From NCBI GenBank assembly GCA_018398765.1, contig JAHBMJ010000561.1, positions 15,001 through 40,000 on the forward strand: a stretch of DNA of 25,000 bases, given 5' to 3'. This DNA is from Chromera velia (taxonomy: Eukaryota; Sar; Chromeraceae). The translations under genes and the position numbers were made by a program. The notes beneath the pieces are model-generated. The model searched no databases, was not told where the DNA came from, and worked only from the letters and a program-made list of their open reading frames with translations. Shown piece after piece: positions 10,289 through 21,200 of this stretch; the first letter of the stretch is position 1; every line of letters starts with the position of its first letter.

Positions 10289-13200
10289 TCAATCGAACAA
10301 ACGGTTTGCCAAAGCCGCCCCCCCCTTCTCTCCTGATTGGACCCCGTTGAGAAGATCCTCAAACGAAAGGCCTTCTTTGACAAACGGAAGAGCGGACCAA
10401 TCCACACGCTCAGCTTCTACCTCAGAAAGGAGAGCAACCAAAGCACGCTCCGTCACAGCCTTCAGCTTCCCCTGTCGCCCCCCCCCAATGCCGGTATCTT
10501 CCTCCTCTTCCACTCCCTCTGATCCCATTCCCATCCCATTCTCCAGAGCGTTTGTGTCCTTCAACCAGAGACGCACAGAGTCTTCTGGTGAGTCCATGCT
10601 TCGGAGCTCTAAGGCTTTGTCAAAGCCGTCAAAGCGGAGCGAAGCAAGAAGAACCTCCTCGGTCTCGTCCCCCTCTTCCTCTTCCTCGTTATTCTCCGGA
10701 ACGTCAGCAAGAGAAAGAGAGGCAGGACCCTCCCCACCCACCACCTCTCCCTCATCTCCAGGGTCCCCCCCCCGATCCCCTGCCAATGCAGACAGAACAG
10801 GAACGGGAGTTCTCGAAACGCCACCAACACCACGTGGAAGCCCACAGACAGGAGGAAGAAAAGACCCCCCACAGCCCATCACCTCTTGCATGGATGCATT
10901 TGCGTTTGATGTGGACGTGAGAGTGCCCTGTTGCTCCTGCTGGTCCCGCCCCTCTCCCTCTCCCTTTCCTGGGGCTCCATGAGGTGCAATCCGAAGGTCT
11001 GGAGACCTCGGCACCTCGGGCGAGTCCTCTGATGACTCCCGTCNGGGTTCAAAACGAAACAGGCAAGCAAAGACTGACATACACAGGACGCGGAACGATT
11101 GAAAGGAAGAAGGTACACAGAGGAACACTTGGGTGCCTAGGCACCAACACAAGGACACAACGACAGGAAGACGCGTAGACGGACTGGCTCGGGGTGTGAA
11201 AGAACGACTCAGGAAGAAAAAAAGGAATGAATGCGACTGGGGGCCTTTTTTTTTTCCTGCAAAAAAGGCTGTCATACCAAATCGCGTAGAGGGAATGAAA
11301 AAACCAGAAAGGCGGAAGGAATGCGCCCCCCCCTCCAAATGACTGACTGATGGACGGACTGACTGACTCTGGTGTTCCTTTGTATCCTCAAGTTTCTCTG
11401 CTCCTTCCACTGTGCGCACTCTCGACTCTTCTCCTGTCTCGTCCACGCAGTCTCTTGGGCCGCTCTGCATTTGCACCGAGTCGTTGAACACGCAGACAGA
11501 CAACCAACAGGAGAGAAATGTTTCTTTGTGGCATTTTGTCGGTTCCAGACCATTGTTCGTGTTCTTATTCGATGAGTAGAATGACCACTTGTCACCTGCC
11601 CTGCTGCTTTCTTCCTCCGTAACGGATCTCAGGATCTCAGGATCAGGAACTTCCTCCAGGTCTCTCGATCACTACTTCTTTCTCTTTTCGTGCTTTCCTT
11701 TTCTCGGTCACATTCCGTTCCTCCGAACAAACGAATGAAAACAACACACATTCCGATACAGAGAAGAAGAAAAGAGCAAAGCACCATCTATCTATCTAGT
11801 GAATCACTGACTCACCTTCTGATAGACCGAATCCGGATCCAGGACCGAAGGGTCACCCTGAAGGACCTGAGTCAAATCCACCCTCTGAACAGTCACTCCA
11901 ACGTACACAGCCTCCCCACCGGGGCCCTCCTCACAGCGCACCCTCCCCTCCAGACGCTCCAACAGCCTCGTCACACTCGAACATCTCGAGTCCCCACACG
12001 CCGATTCCGGTCCACTCCCTTCACAGAGGTTGTTCTGTCTCATGAATCTGTGCGCTGCAGTCTGGGGGAGGTCTGCGAGTCTCATCTCGACACTGCCCTC
12101 TAGGCCCTCGAAGGAGACAGAGACCAACACAATCTCCCCAGAAGCACCCTCTTCCTCTCGCTCTGCAGCTGCACCTACAGATTCCTTCTCGTTCTTTCCT
12201 TCTGCAAGCACAGAGAGACACGAATGAGAGAGAAGTGAGCGGAAAGGAAGACCTCTTTTCCTTCAAACAGCAGAGGGAGGGAGGAAGTGCTGTAAAAGAC
12301 TGAAACAAGCGAAAATTGCTGCGAAACCACAAAAGAAAAGTGAAGTTGATCAAAAGGAAACGAAACGAAAGCGCTCTTCTTGACCGTGAGATCCGATCTT
12401 AGCGCGATGCACAGGCAGGACATCATCAAGCTTGCATGCAAGACAGAAAGAGGAAAGCTTTCAGAGGCACGCCCTTTCTCTCACTCACTCACTCACTCAC
12501 TCACTCAGGAAGGAAGGAGGGAAGGAAGAAGGGAATGACGGAGTAAGGCAGAAAAGAAGGAAGCGGTCTTCAGGGTGTCATCAGATGAATGCATGAGCGT
12601 CTCTCTACTCGTGGCATGCAGCTAGCTGCACACACACTAATCAACTGCCGATGCGGAGATAGATGTGAACTGACCATCGAGAGGGTCTGACTGAGGAGTT
12701 CCGGGCTCTTTCGCCTTCTGCTGCGTTCTCTGGCACCCCTTTGGCCTTCTTTCCCCTTCCGGAGTCCCCTTTCCCTCTTCCTTTCCCGTCCCTGCTCCAG
12801 TCCTTGGTCCCGTTCCTGGGTTGGGCCTCTGGTCGCGCCCCTTTTTGGAGGAAGAGGAAGAAGAGAAATCGTGATGCGCACTAAGTCTCGGTAGGACTTT
12901 GGAAAGGAGAGACATCGGAACTGAGGCAAGAGAAGAAGAGGCGTTGGCGGAGATAGAAGAAGAGGGAGAGCGACTGAACGGCCCAGAGGCCGAAGCTGTC
13001 TTTCCCCCCTTTACTGTGCTCTTTGAGGCCGGGAACTTTGTGCTGCTTGTGTTTCCTGTGGTGTCACCTGGCACAGAAGCAGGAGGAGTTTTGGGTGGGG
13101 GAGTGGGGGAGCTCTTCGATGTTCTTCCTGACGGTCCTCTGTTGATCTTTTCTTTTTTGTTCGATCTCTTGGGGCTGTGGTTCGTGGGAGGGGGGGGTTT

Positions 13201-16200
13201 TCGGACAGAGCCGGGGGGCCGGGGGGAGAGGTGGGAAAGGCCATCTTCTTCTTTTCGCTCTCCCTCTGTGTGATTTTTCAATCCAGGCTCAGAATCAAGT
13301 AGCCCACCTCCTCCTAAGGCAAGTGGGAGCGATTCACCTCTTTCTTCCTCCCCCTCATTTCCCTCAAGGCACTCTTCCCCTTCTTCCCTTTGCAGTGCTG
13401 CGCTTCTAGCCGAGAGGAAGTTCAGAACTCCAGCGAGGTCAGAAGAGAGAGAATTCCGCACACAACGGTTCCGCTCGCCTGCCTCCAGACCTTCACGCAA
13501 CTCTTCCTCCCGAGTCATCAACCGGGAAAGCACAGACTCGCGCTGCAGTCAAACGGCATTGCAAGCAAGAAGGCACACAGGACATACAAACAGACAACAA
13601 AGACCAACCCATCGGCTCAGAGTCCCCCATTTTCTCTTGACTTGACACAGAGGAACAGATATAAGGGGACCGCAATGGAGGGTAAGGTGGACAGGGCCGT
13701 CCGTGCTTTCCTGATTCACTGCACGGGTATGAAAACCATAGATGGCTTTCGTTCTGTCATTCCTGTACGTTTTCCCACACAGACCACCTTCCGTTTTTCA
13801 TCATCTGTAAAAAGCCCCCCGTCCCTTTCCTTCCCTTGCCTACCTCTCGATCTGTGTCTGCGCGGAGTCTCCGCTCTTCCTCGAGGCTCTTTTTCAGCGA
13901 GTCGACAGTCCTCTGGAGAGTACTCCTCTCGTTTTGCTCTTCTTCCAGCTGCATGCCCATGTGCAGCCATGCATGCAGGCAGGCAGGCAGACAGGTGAAC
14001 ATGAAAGGAAGAAGCAGATCAACTACATCACTGCTTTTCCTGCCTTTGTGCAGGCGGGCAGACAGGAAGATAACTTGAGAAACACAAAAGGGGAAGAAGG
14101 GAGAGAGAGAAAGGGACAGAAAGAGGAGGAAAATCGGACAGGAACGAGGGGATAGAGACAGACCGACACAGAATAAGTGTCATGCAGAGACCCGACAGAC
14201 ACAGAATCAGAGAGCAGAAACGTTGATCAGAGGAAGGAAGGAAAAAAGAAAGGGACTCTCTCATCCCCATGCAGCCCCAATGAACCTTTTTCTGGAGGCT
14301 CTGACGGGCAGCCGCTTCGCGATTTCTTTCCAGGGCTCTCGCATTCAGGTGCTGCATCCATGGAGGTTTGGAAGGGTGCGAAAGTAATACAGACGCGGAT
14401 GCATCCACGTATACGTAACAGACATATACACACAGCCACGCACTCATGCGCATGGAGAAACACGTACTCTGAAATTCTTCCGCCGCTCGGATAATCTGCG
14501 GAAACGTCATTGGCGTCCCAAACGGACCCATCGAGAACGACACGGAAGACAATGAGACTCCACGAATACATTCACCATTCAAACACACCCTGAGTGAGTC
14601 AGCCGTGGGGTTTTGCTTCAGCAGATAACCGAAATACTGGAACTCTCTGGCTACAAGGCGAGAAACATTTCTATTTGAATTCATCACTTGATCAAAGGGG
14701 AATTCGTGAGCAAGCGAATGAATAAATAAATGAAGTCATCACAGACCCCACTAAGAGGCGACCGACCTCCGTGATGCCCCAGTTCATTTCTTTTCTCAGT
14801 CTCTCTCCTTCTGCGGCTGCTGCTTTGAGCTCCTCCCTGCTCTCTGCCGAGATTCGATCCACCTGAGCGGACAGCTCCTTCACGCGGGCCCTCAGGTCCC
14901 CAAGTTCATTCTCTTTCCGTGCCTGGCCCTCTCTGCGCGCCTCCTGTCGCCCTTTTTCGACATAAACCTGTTAGAGAAGTGGCCAATCAGTCAACGAATA
15001 CACAAATGAATGAATGAATGAATGAATGAATGAATGCACAACTCAATGAATGAATGAAAAAAGGCGGAGGAATGACGCAGGACGGCAAGCAGGAAGGATG
15101 AAGAAGAGAAAGGGCAGGGAAGAAGAAAGAAAGGAAGAAGAGACAGAAGAACGATCTCCGGACCCACCCCCTTCCCTTCCCTTCCCTCCCCACCTGCACA
15201 AGTCGCCTCCCCGTCTCTGTCTGTTTGTCACATCCTCTCTCCGTCTCTGTTTGAGTCGGCATCTCGCGAACTTCGAGAACTTCTGTTTGTGTCTCGCTCT
15301 CCCCTTCCTCTGCACATGCCTGCATACCCCGTGTGTAGGTGTCGGGGCCGTCTGTTTGCAAATCCGCGTCTACCGCTGCAGGCGGGCTCTCTGTCTGGAC
15401 TCCCCCGTCCACCTGAGGCATGGGGTCTGTCTGCAGGCCTTCCTCCGAAACACGTGCAGAGTCCGTTTGCACGATCCCGTCTGAGGGGGGGACAAGAGAG
15501 GAAATTACGGTCTGCGAGTCCCGACCAAAAGTCTCTGCAACTTCAGTCTGTGCATTGTTGTCTGCTGTCACGGCCCTTGCGTCGATCGCCTCTGTCTGGG
15601 TCTCTCGCTGACCTGTCTCCGGGAGGAGGGTCTGACTCCCCTCCTCGCGTCCTTTTACTGCGACTGTGTCGCGACGGCCCTCGGTTGCTGTTGACAATTC
15701 AGGCTGGTTTGTCTGTGCGTGCGCATGACGCGAATCTCCGCAGACACCATGCACAGACGGGGAATGGGCAGGAGGCTCAGAATCAGTCTGAATGTCCTGT
15801 TCACTCCGCTCACAAGTTTCTGTCTGGACCTCGCCTTCTGAAGTCGCCACCACACCTACGCCACCCTGATGCAAAAAATCTGTGCGGGGGTGTGTCTGCA
15901 CCTCCGCACACACGACAGCAACAGACGAAGAGGAAGAGGAGGACGAGGAAGAGGAGGACGAGGACGCCCCCCCCTCCACGGGAATGACAGTCAGGGGATG
16001 GCTGTCTGTCTCTGTCTGAGTTGTCTGCGTAGCACTGAACGGGCCTACTGAGAAAATCGGAGGTGCCCCATCACCCTCAATCGATATGCTTCCTCTTTCG
16101 GTCTCCACGTCACCTTCCTCCCCCCTCTGCGTCCTTCCTGCCGAAGTATTACTGCGGGTTGTTACGTTCCCCTCAGTTGGGGCACCAAAACCCCCCAGGG

Positions 16201-17484
16201 GGGCGCCCTCTGTCTGGACCTCAATGTCCACCCCCGGAACTCGCGGGGGCGGGGCGACTTCAATGGGGAGAGCTCCAGGAGGCCCCTCTTGCTGGCCAAA
16301 AAACAAATTACGCAAATCGCCCCCCTCCTCTAGATGCCCCCCTTCTCCCTCGGCCTCTTCTGCTTCTGCCATGGGCCAATCCCAGCGTCGACGGAGGTGA
16401 ACTCTGTGTGTGGGCGTTTGGGTCGTTGTGGTTGTGGTTGTAGTCTCTGTCTGGGTGTGTGTTTGGGATGTGGACAGGCCCGGTGAGGCACTGTCAGTTG
16501 CTGTTGTTTGCGTCTCGTTGGAGCTGGTTTCTGCGGATCCTGGAACCGGCAGTGAGGCCTGGATACCTTGGTGGGCTGCGTGGAGGGGTGAGGCACACAG
16601 TCGGGGGGAGTCAGTGGGTGAGATCAGCGAGAGGCGGAGAGGCCGAGTTGTTGAATTTCCCTCTGCATTTGAAGAAGCAGACGAAGAAGAGGAAGAAACG
16701 AGAACGGGAGAGGGAGATGGAGGATCGTCGTCTGTTGCGATTCCTGCATCCACGGCGATTGGAGATGACGTGCCTGTCGAGGCGTGGGAGACGGCAATGG
16801 AACTTGTCTGAACCTCGCATACGGATGTCTGGCGAGAGGTCAGGGCAGCGGCAGCTTCTGCAGCAGTCCGCAGTCTCTCATTCTCTCTGGATAAAGGGGC
16901 GAGGGCGACACGGAGACTTTCGAGTTCCGTTCGCATCTGCCCTTGTTCCTTCTCTGCCTCCTTCCGCTGCGTGGTCTCCTCGTCCAGCTGCACATCATAT
17001 GCATAAGAGAGAGCAGCTAAGTGATCGAGATTTATGGTCTCATCTGCCGTGTAGCCGAGCATTCCGGTGGGTGGGACTTTTTCTGTGCGTACAGCGGCTG
17101 AGAAAAAGGAGACAAGGAATCGAACCTTCCGCAAATGTGGATGCCTCACCCCCGTCACGCACACAGACTTTGCTCTAGGATCCAGAAAAACCAGCGAGTC
17201 AGAAAGCGCGTCGTTTCGATCTGCACTGAAAGTTGACCCAGCAAACGGTGTGGCCCTGGGTACATTTTGTTGGCCCTTTACGTAACAAAATTGTGAAGCT
17301 GCTCGTTGAGTGCTTGAAAGATGCGTGTTTGCGAGAAAAAGCAATTCCCAGCGGGTGTACTGACCTTCTTCTGCAGCGCAGCTTTCTCATTTCGCAGTGC
17401 TTTTACGGCTTTGGTGAGCTCCTTCAAGTTCACGTCGCTGTTGCAAGACTTCTTCTCTTTCTGCTCGTTCACTTCCGAGCTCAT
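10289..17484 (-). CDS. coiled-coil scaffold with a ladder of LC8-like QT motifs
   Basis: I assembled nine exons by splice signals and phase: 17484-17365, 16987-15194, 14967-14767, 14351-14286, 13948-13844, 13542-12675, 12201-11816, 11464-11368 and 11028-10289. Together they give 4377 coding bases, about 1458 residues. Start is the ATG at 17484-17482. Residues 1-90 form a coiled coil continuous across intron 1. Residues about 93-630 carry 24 QT dipeptides, 15 of them in residues 400-638, typically VQTE, IQTD, LQTD, TQTE. A 14-Ser run precedes that dense cluster. Exons 3-6 (about 639-820) are again coiled coil (for example LEEEQNERSTLQRTVDSLKK). Residues about 820-1050 are Ser/Pro/Lys-rich and probably disordered. 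A module with F-x-G, D-x-P and N-x-L landmarks occurs twice, at about 1073-1130 and 1337-1420. TQT-type motifs are the known recognition site of dynein light chain LC8 (DYNLL), so a cytoskeletal or basal-body hub is inferred, not shown. An extra small exon between 14766 and 14352 is possible. No named family is recognised. Confidence 0.78.
11044..11044. other. ambiguous base (N)
   Basis: A single N lies inside the inferred intron 8 of the scaffold gene, 16 bases upstream (minus strand) of the inferred exon 9 start. It marks an assembly or base-calling uncertainty and does not affect the inferred coding sequence. Confidence 0.95.
12479..12507. repeat. (TCAC)n microsatellite in scaffold intron 6
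   Basis: About seven TCAC units lie within the intron between exons 13542-12675 and 12201-11816. On the coding (minus) strand the unit reads GTGA, again a GTNN tetramer. Confidence 0.85.
15006..15036. repeat. (TGAA)n microsatellite in scaffold intron 2
   Basis: About seven and a half TGAA units are followed by further TGAATGAATGAA at about 15046-15057. It lies between exon 2 (ending 15194) and exon 3 (starting 14967) of the minus-strand gene. The same unit occurs at 1663-1711. Confidence 0.85.
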
Positions 17485-18270
17485 TCTGTTCAGTCTGCCA
17501 GTTCGTGTCTTCGTCTCCTCTGTTCCACCCTGAAAACTCTCTTCAGCGTGGATCTAGACGATACAGCGTAAGGTAAGCTCAAAATCACAACCAGGCTGAG
17601 AGACGCCAGCACAAACGTGGCCGGCAACAAATAACCGAGCAGAAAATGACTTTGTCGTCTCCCACAACACTTCGGAGAAAAGCTCACACTGCACCAACCA
17701 GAACGTCAACAAAGGGGTGACCAGATTCACTGAGGCACCACTCCTTCTGGTTGAAATTCTGACTGTCTGACGTAGAAGCTGTCTGGCATTGTCTGGCACT
17801 CTCCGAGGCGCTTGCCAAATCTTGCCAATGACAATTGTTGATGGGTCATCTGATTGCACATCTTTTTTAGACACGTGCATCGTGGAGTCTCAGCTGACAA
17901 AAACATGCATCTGCGCGCGCGGTGTCGCGCGCGCATCGCGCGCGCGCTCGAGAGATTCAAAGCTCAGGAGACGCCCCCCACAAATTTCGTGACCTCTTGC
18001 TCAAGTTTCACTTTCATCCTGACCTTCTGTCAGGCTTCTGCAGGTCGACGGTCCTTCGGCTTGAGTACTTGTTATCCATGTTACAGGTTTTGGAGAGCTT
18101 GCTCCCTCAGAGTGGTCTCTTGAGGCAGAAGTAACTCTGCGCTTGACAACGAACAGTTACAAAGAGGAGACGGCGGGGATCTGTGACGGCCTCTTTGGCT
18201 TTCTTGTGGTCTTCCCTTCCCTGTGGGGTATTTGATTGAAGCGTCTGTCTTCTAAAGAAAAGAAGGAAAG
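17485..18270. promoter_or_regulatory. divergent promoter region between scaffold gene and GPN3
   Basis: These 786 bases lie between two divergent ATGs. A block at 17913-17947 has three alternating CG runs of 8, 9 and 11 bases separated by GGTGT and AT. No TATA-like element is clear. Function is inferred from position. Confidence 0.5.
17913..17947. repeat. triple alternating (GC)n block
   Basis: Runs of alternating C and G occupy 17913-17920, 17926-17934 and 17937-17947. Alternating CG of this length is classic potential Z-DNA. It sits near the middle of a divergent promoter. Confidence 0.85.
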
Positions 18271-21200
18271 ATGACGCGGTTTGGGCAGCTTGTCATCGGG
18301 CCGGCTGGGTCTGGAAAGGTCCCTCACAATGTTTTTTTATGTTTGGTCGTCTCCGTTTACTCGTGCTCCTCAATCTGCGTGTGGGGGCTGAGCTTTCTCC
18401 CCAGCTTGCTCGCTTTCTATTCAGCCTGTGCTCATGTGTTTGCGCTTTCTGCTTAGATGGATTAGAGACTTTGTTCCTAGGAGTTCCGACTTTTCGTCTT
18501 TCTAACTATGGGGGCGCCGCCTCTCACGTAGTTTTCTCAGCTCCTCCCCGTGCATTTTGTTTCCCTTTTGTCTGTCCCGCGCGATTTCTGGCAGAGGAGA
18601 AGAGCACAAGCGCCCGCCTCTTTTCCTCCCCTCTTTTCTTTGCACAATTTCCCCCTCTGTTTTGTGTCTTGCCGTCTGAGGGCCTCTTCAACTTCTGCGT
18701 TTCTTCGACATTCTTGTCGTCCCCGTTCTCAGATCTGCTTTGCTTCTCTTTCTGTGTCTGTCTTTGTGTGTGTTGGAATGTAATCTCAGACCACCTACTG
18801 CACAGTCATAAAGCGCCACTGCGAGGCGACGGGCAGGATTGTACGCTATGTGAACCTGGACCCGGCAGCCGAGGAATTCCTTTGCGACTGTGATATCGGT
18901 CCGTCGGGCGCTCCCTCGAGCACGTCTGTGCATGTATTTGTGTCAGTGTTGCTTTCTTATGTATGGATGCATGTGTGTGTGGGGGGCTCCATGTACGTTT
19001 TCATTCCGGACGTATGCCTGATTACCTACCTCACTGCCTGTGGGGTGTGCGAAGGATAGGATAGGGTTTAAGAGAAGGTCCTTTGAGCAGGTGGCTTCGC
19101 TCTTCTGAATTCAGTGATTGATGGGTGGACGGAATATCGGCAAGGTGTGTGAATGCCTTCATCACTTTGTAGTGTCCGATTTATCTGCCTATCCGTCCGT
19201 CCGTCCATCTGTCTGTCTGTCAGTCTACCTGTCTGTGTCTGACTGTCGAAAAGAGGCAAGGAAAAGAAAGAAATCTGTCTTGTCTGTCTGTCTGTCCGAA
19301 AAGGAAAAGAGAAGCAAAAACAAAAACTCTTGTCTGTCTGGAGAGTGCGAAAAGGAAACAAAGAAGTGATCTGTCTGATTCTCTTGTTTTCTGTGTTTGA
19401 TTTTCCGTTTGAGTTTCCTTTTTTCTTTCTTCAGTGGCTGTTTTAAGAATTTAAAAAGCCACGTGTTCTCTCTCTCCGCCGCCCCCCCCTCTCTCTCTCA
19501 ATGTGTGTGTGTGTGTGTCTGTAAGAGAGAGAGAGAGAGAGAGAAAGAGACAGACAGACACACACACACACACGCGCGCGCCGCTCTGTGTGCGTGTGTG
19601 TGCGTGAGAGATCGAGAAAGGCAGAGGCATCGTTTGTGCTTGTGTGCGCAGAGGTCCACGTGCGTGTGTTTCGTGTGTATGTGCATGCAGATATACGAGA
19701 GCTGATTTCCCTAAGCGATGTGATGGAAGAAGCAACGATCGGGCCCAACGGTGGTCTAGTCTACGTTATGGAGTCAGTCAGTCTGTCTGTCTGTTTGTCT
19801 GTGTGTTTGTCTGTCTGTCTGTCTGTCTGCTATGGCTGTCTGTCGCACGGCAAAAAAAAAATTACAGTGCCTGCGTCTTTTCGTCACAGTTTGTTGGGGC
19901 CAGTGGGCTTTTGAGGAGGATTCCCCTCTCGCGACTACGAGGCTCGCACAGAGCAGCAAAAGCAATGGGAATGGGAAAGGAGGCGGCAGAGAAAGAGAAA
20001 GATCGCTCGAAGGTCTGCCTTCTGTTTGTATGCGTCAGCAGTCGCGTGTCCTTGTCTATTCTCTTTCTGGATGCGTGTGCGTGCAGGTACATCGCAGATA
20101 ACATCAGTTGGTTGACAGAACAACTTGACGAGTTTGGTGGGTTGATCAGCCTTTCCTTTTTTGTTGCAGATTGATTTGAGAGTTCTTCGTTTTCTCTTTG
20201 CCTGTCTGTTTTGTTTGGCCCCTCATACTTGGGTTTTGCAAAAAGACCGAACGAGGACCGCAACCCGTGTCTCTCGCTCCTTCTGTCGTTGCACGCGCCC
20301 TCTCTCACACTCACAACAGCCGTCTGTCTTTCCTTCAGCAGGACTCTCATTCGTTTGTGTGTCACTCTCTTTGCTTTTTTTCGCAGGAGATGATGAGTAC
20401 TTCCTATTTGACTGTCCTGGTCAGTCGTGTCACCCTTGCCCATGCATTCCGATGAAACCAAAAATGCCACATGCTGACTTTGTCTGTCTTGAATCCCCCC
20501 CGACATGCAGAGTCTTTTCTGGAGTGTCCCTTCTGTGAACCTGGGTCTTGTGGCAGATTGAGACATCCAGTATAACACAATATTCAAAATGCTCTCTCCC
20601 TTTTTCGAATTCTCTCATCTGCAGGGCAGATTGAACTGTACAGTCATCTAGAGGCAATGAGTACGATCGTGAAGGCTCTTCAAGACATCGACCTCCGACT
20701 TGCAGGTGGGTGGGTGGACAGGTATTTAGGTTGGGGTGTGTGTGGCGATCAATCTTGCCGACTGTCTCGCAGGGTTGATAAGTGACGTTTTGCCCTGTAC
20801 GTTGTTTCGGTGTTCATTCCTGTTGGGTGAATGAATGGACCTTCTCACCGATTCGCTTACTTGTTGCGATACGCTCGCTGAGTTGGTCTGCCTCTCTTTC
20901 CGCTCCCATGTCGAGTCTGCATGAGGGTGTGCAGTGCACCCAGTTGTTGGCTTCTCTGGCTTTCCCCCCCTCTGGCTTTCCCTGTACCCTCATGTCTTTT
21001 CTTTTACCTGTCCAGTTGGAAGTGCATCGCTTCGCATCGCAATTCGTTTCACTTTATCCGATAGTGTTGCTTCGCATCGCATCTCTTGGTGCCTGTTGTG
21101 TCACCCGAGTCCTCACTGAAGCTCCACTGTAGTGACACATAGGGGGTGGGAGGGATGAGACAAAAAAGACCTGTTGAAGAAAGGCGGAAGGAACTCTGGT

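Noticed and set aside
16988..17120. Coding continuation upstream of scaffold exon 2 (MLGYTADETINLDHL...)
   Set aside because: The frame is open, but GATGTGCAG at 16988 is a good acceptor and joining exon 1 there keeps phase and heptad continuity.
15289..17178. Long plus-strand frames opposite scaffold exon 2
   Set aside because: They are shadows: the minus strand carries coiled-coil heptads and regularly spaced QT motifs with consistent splice phases.
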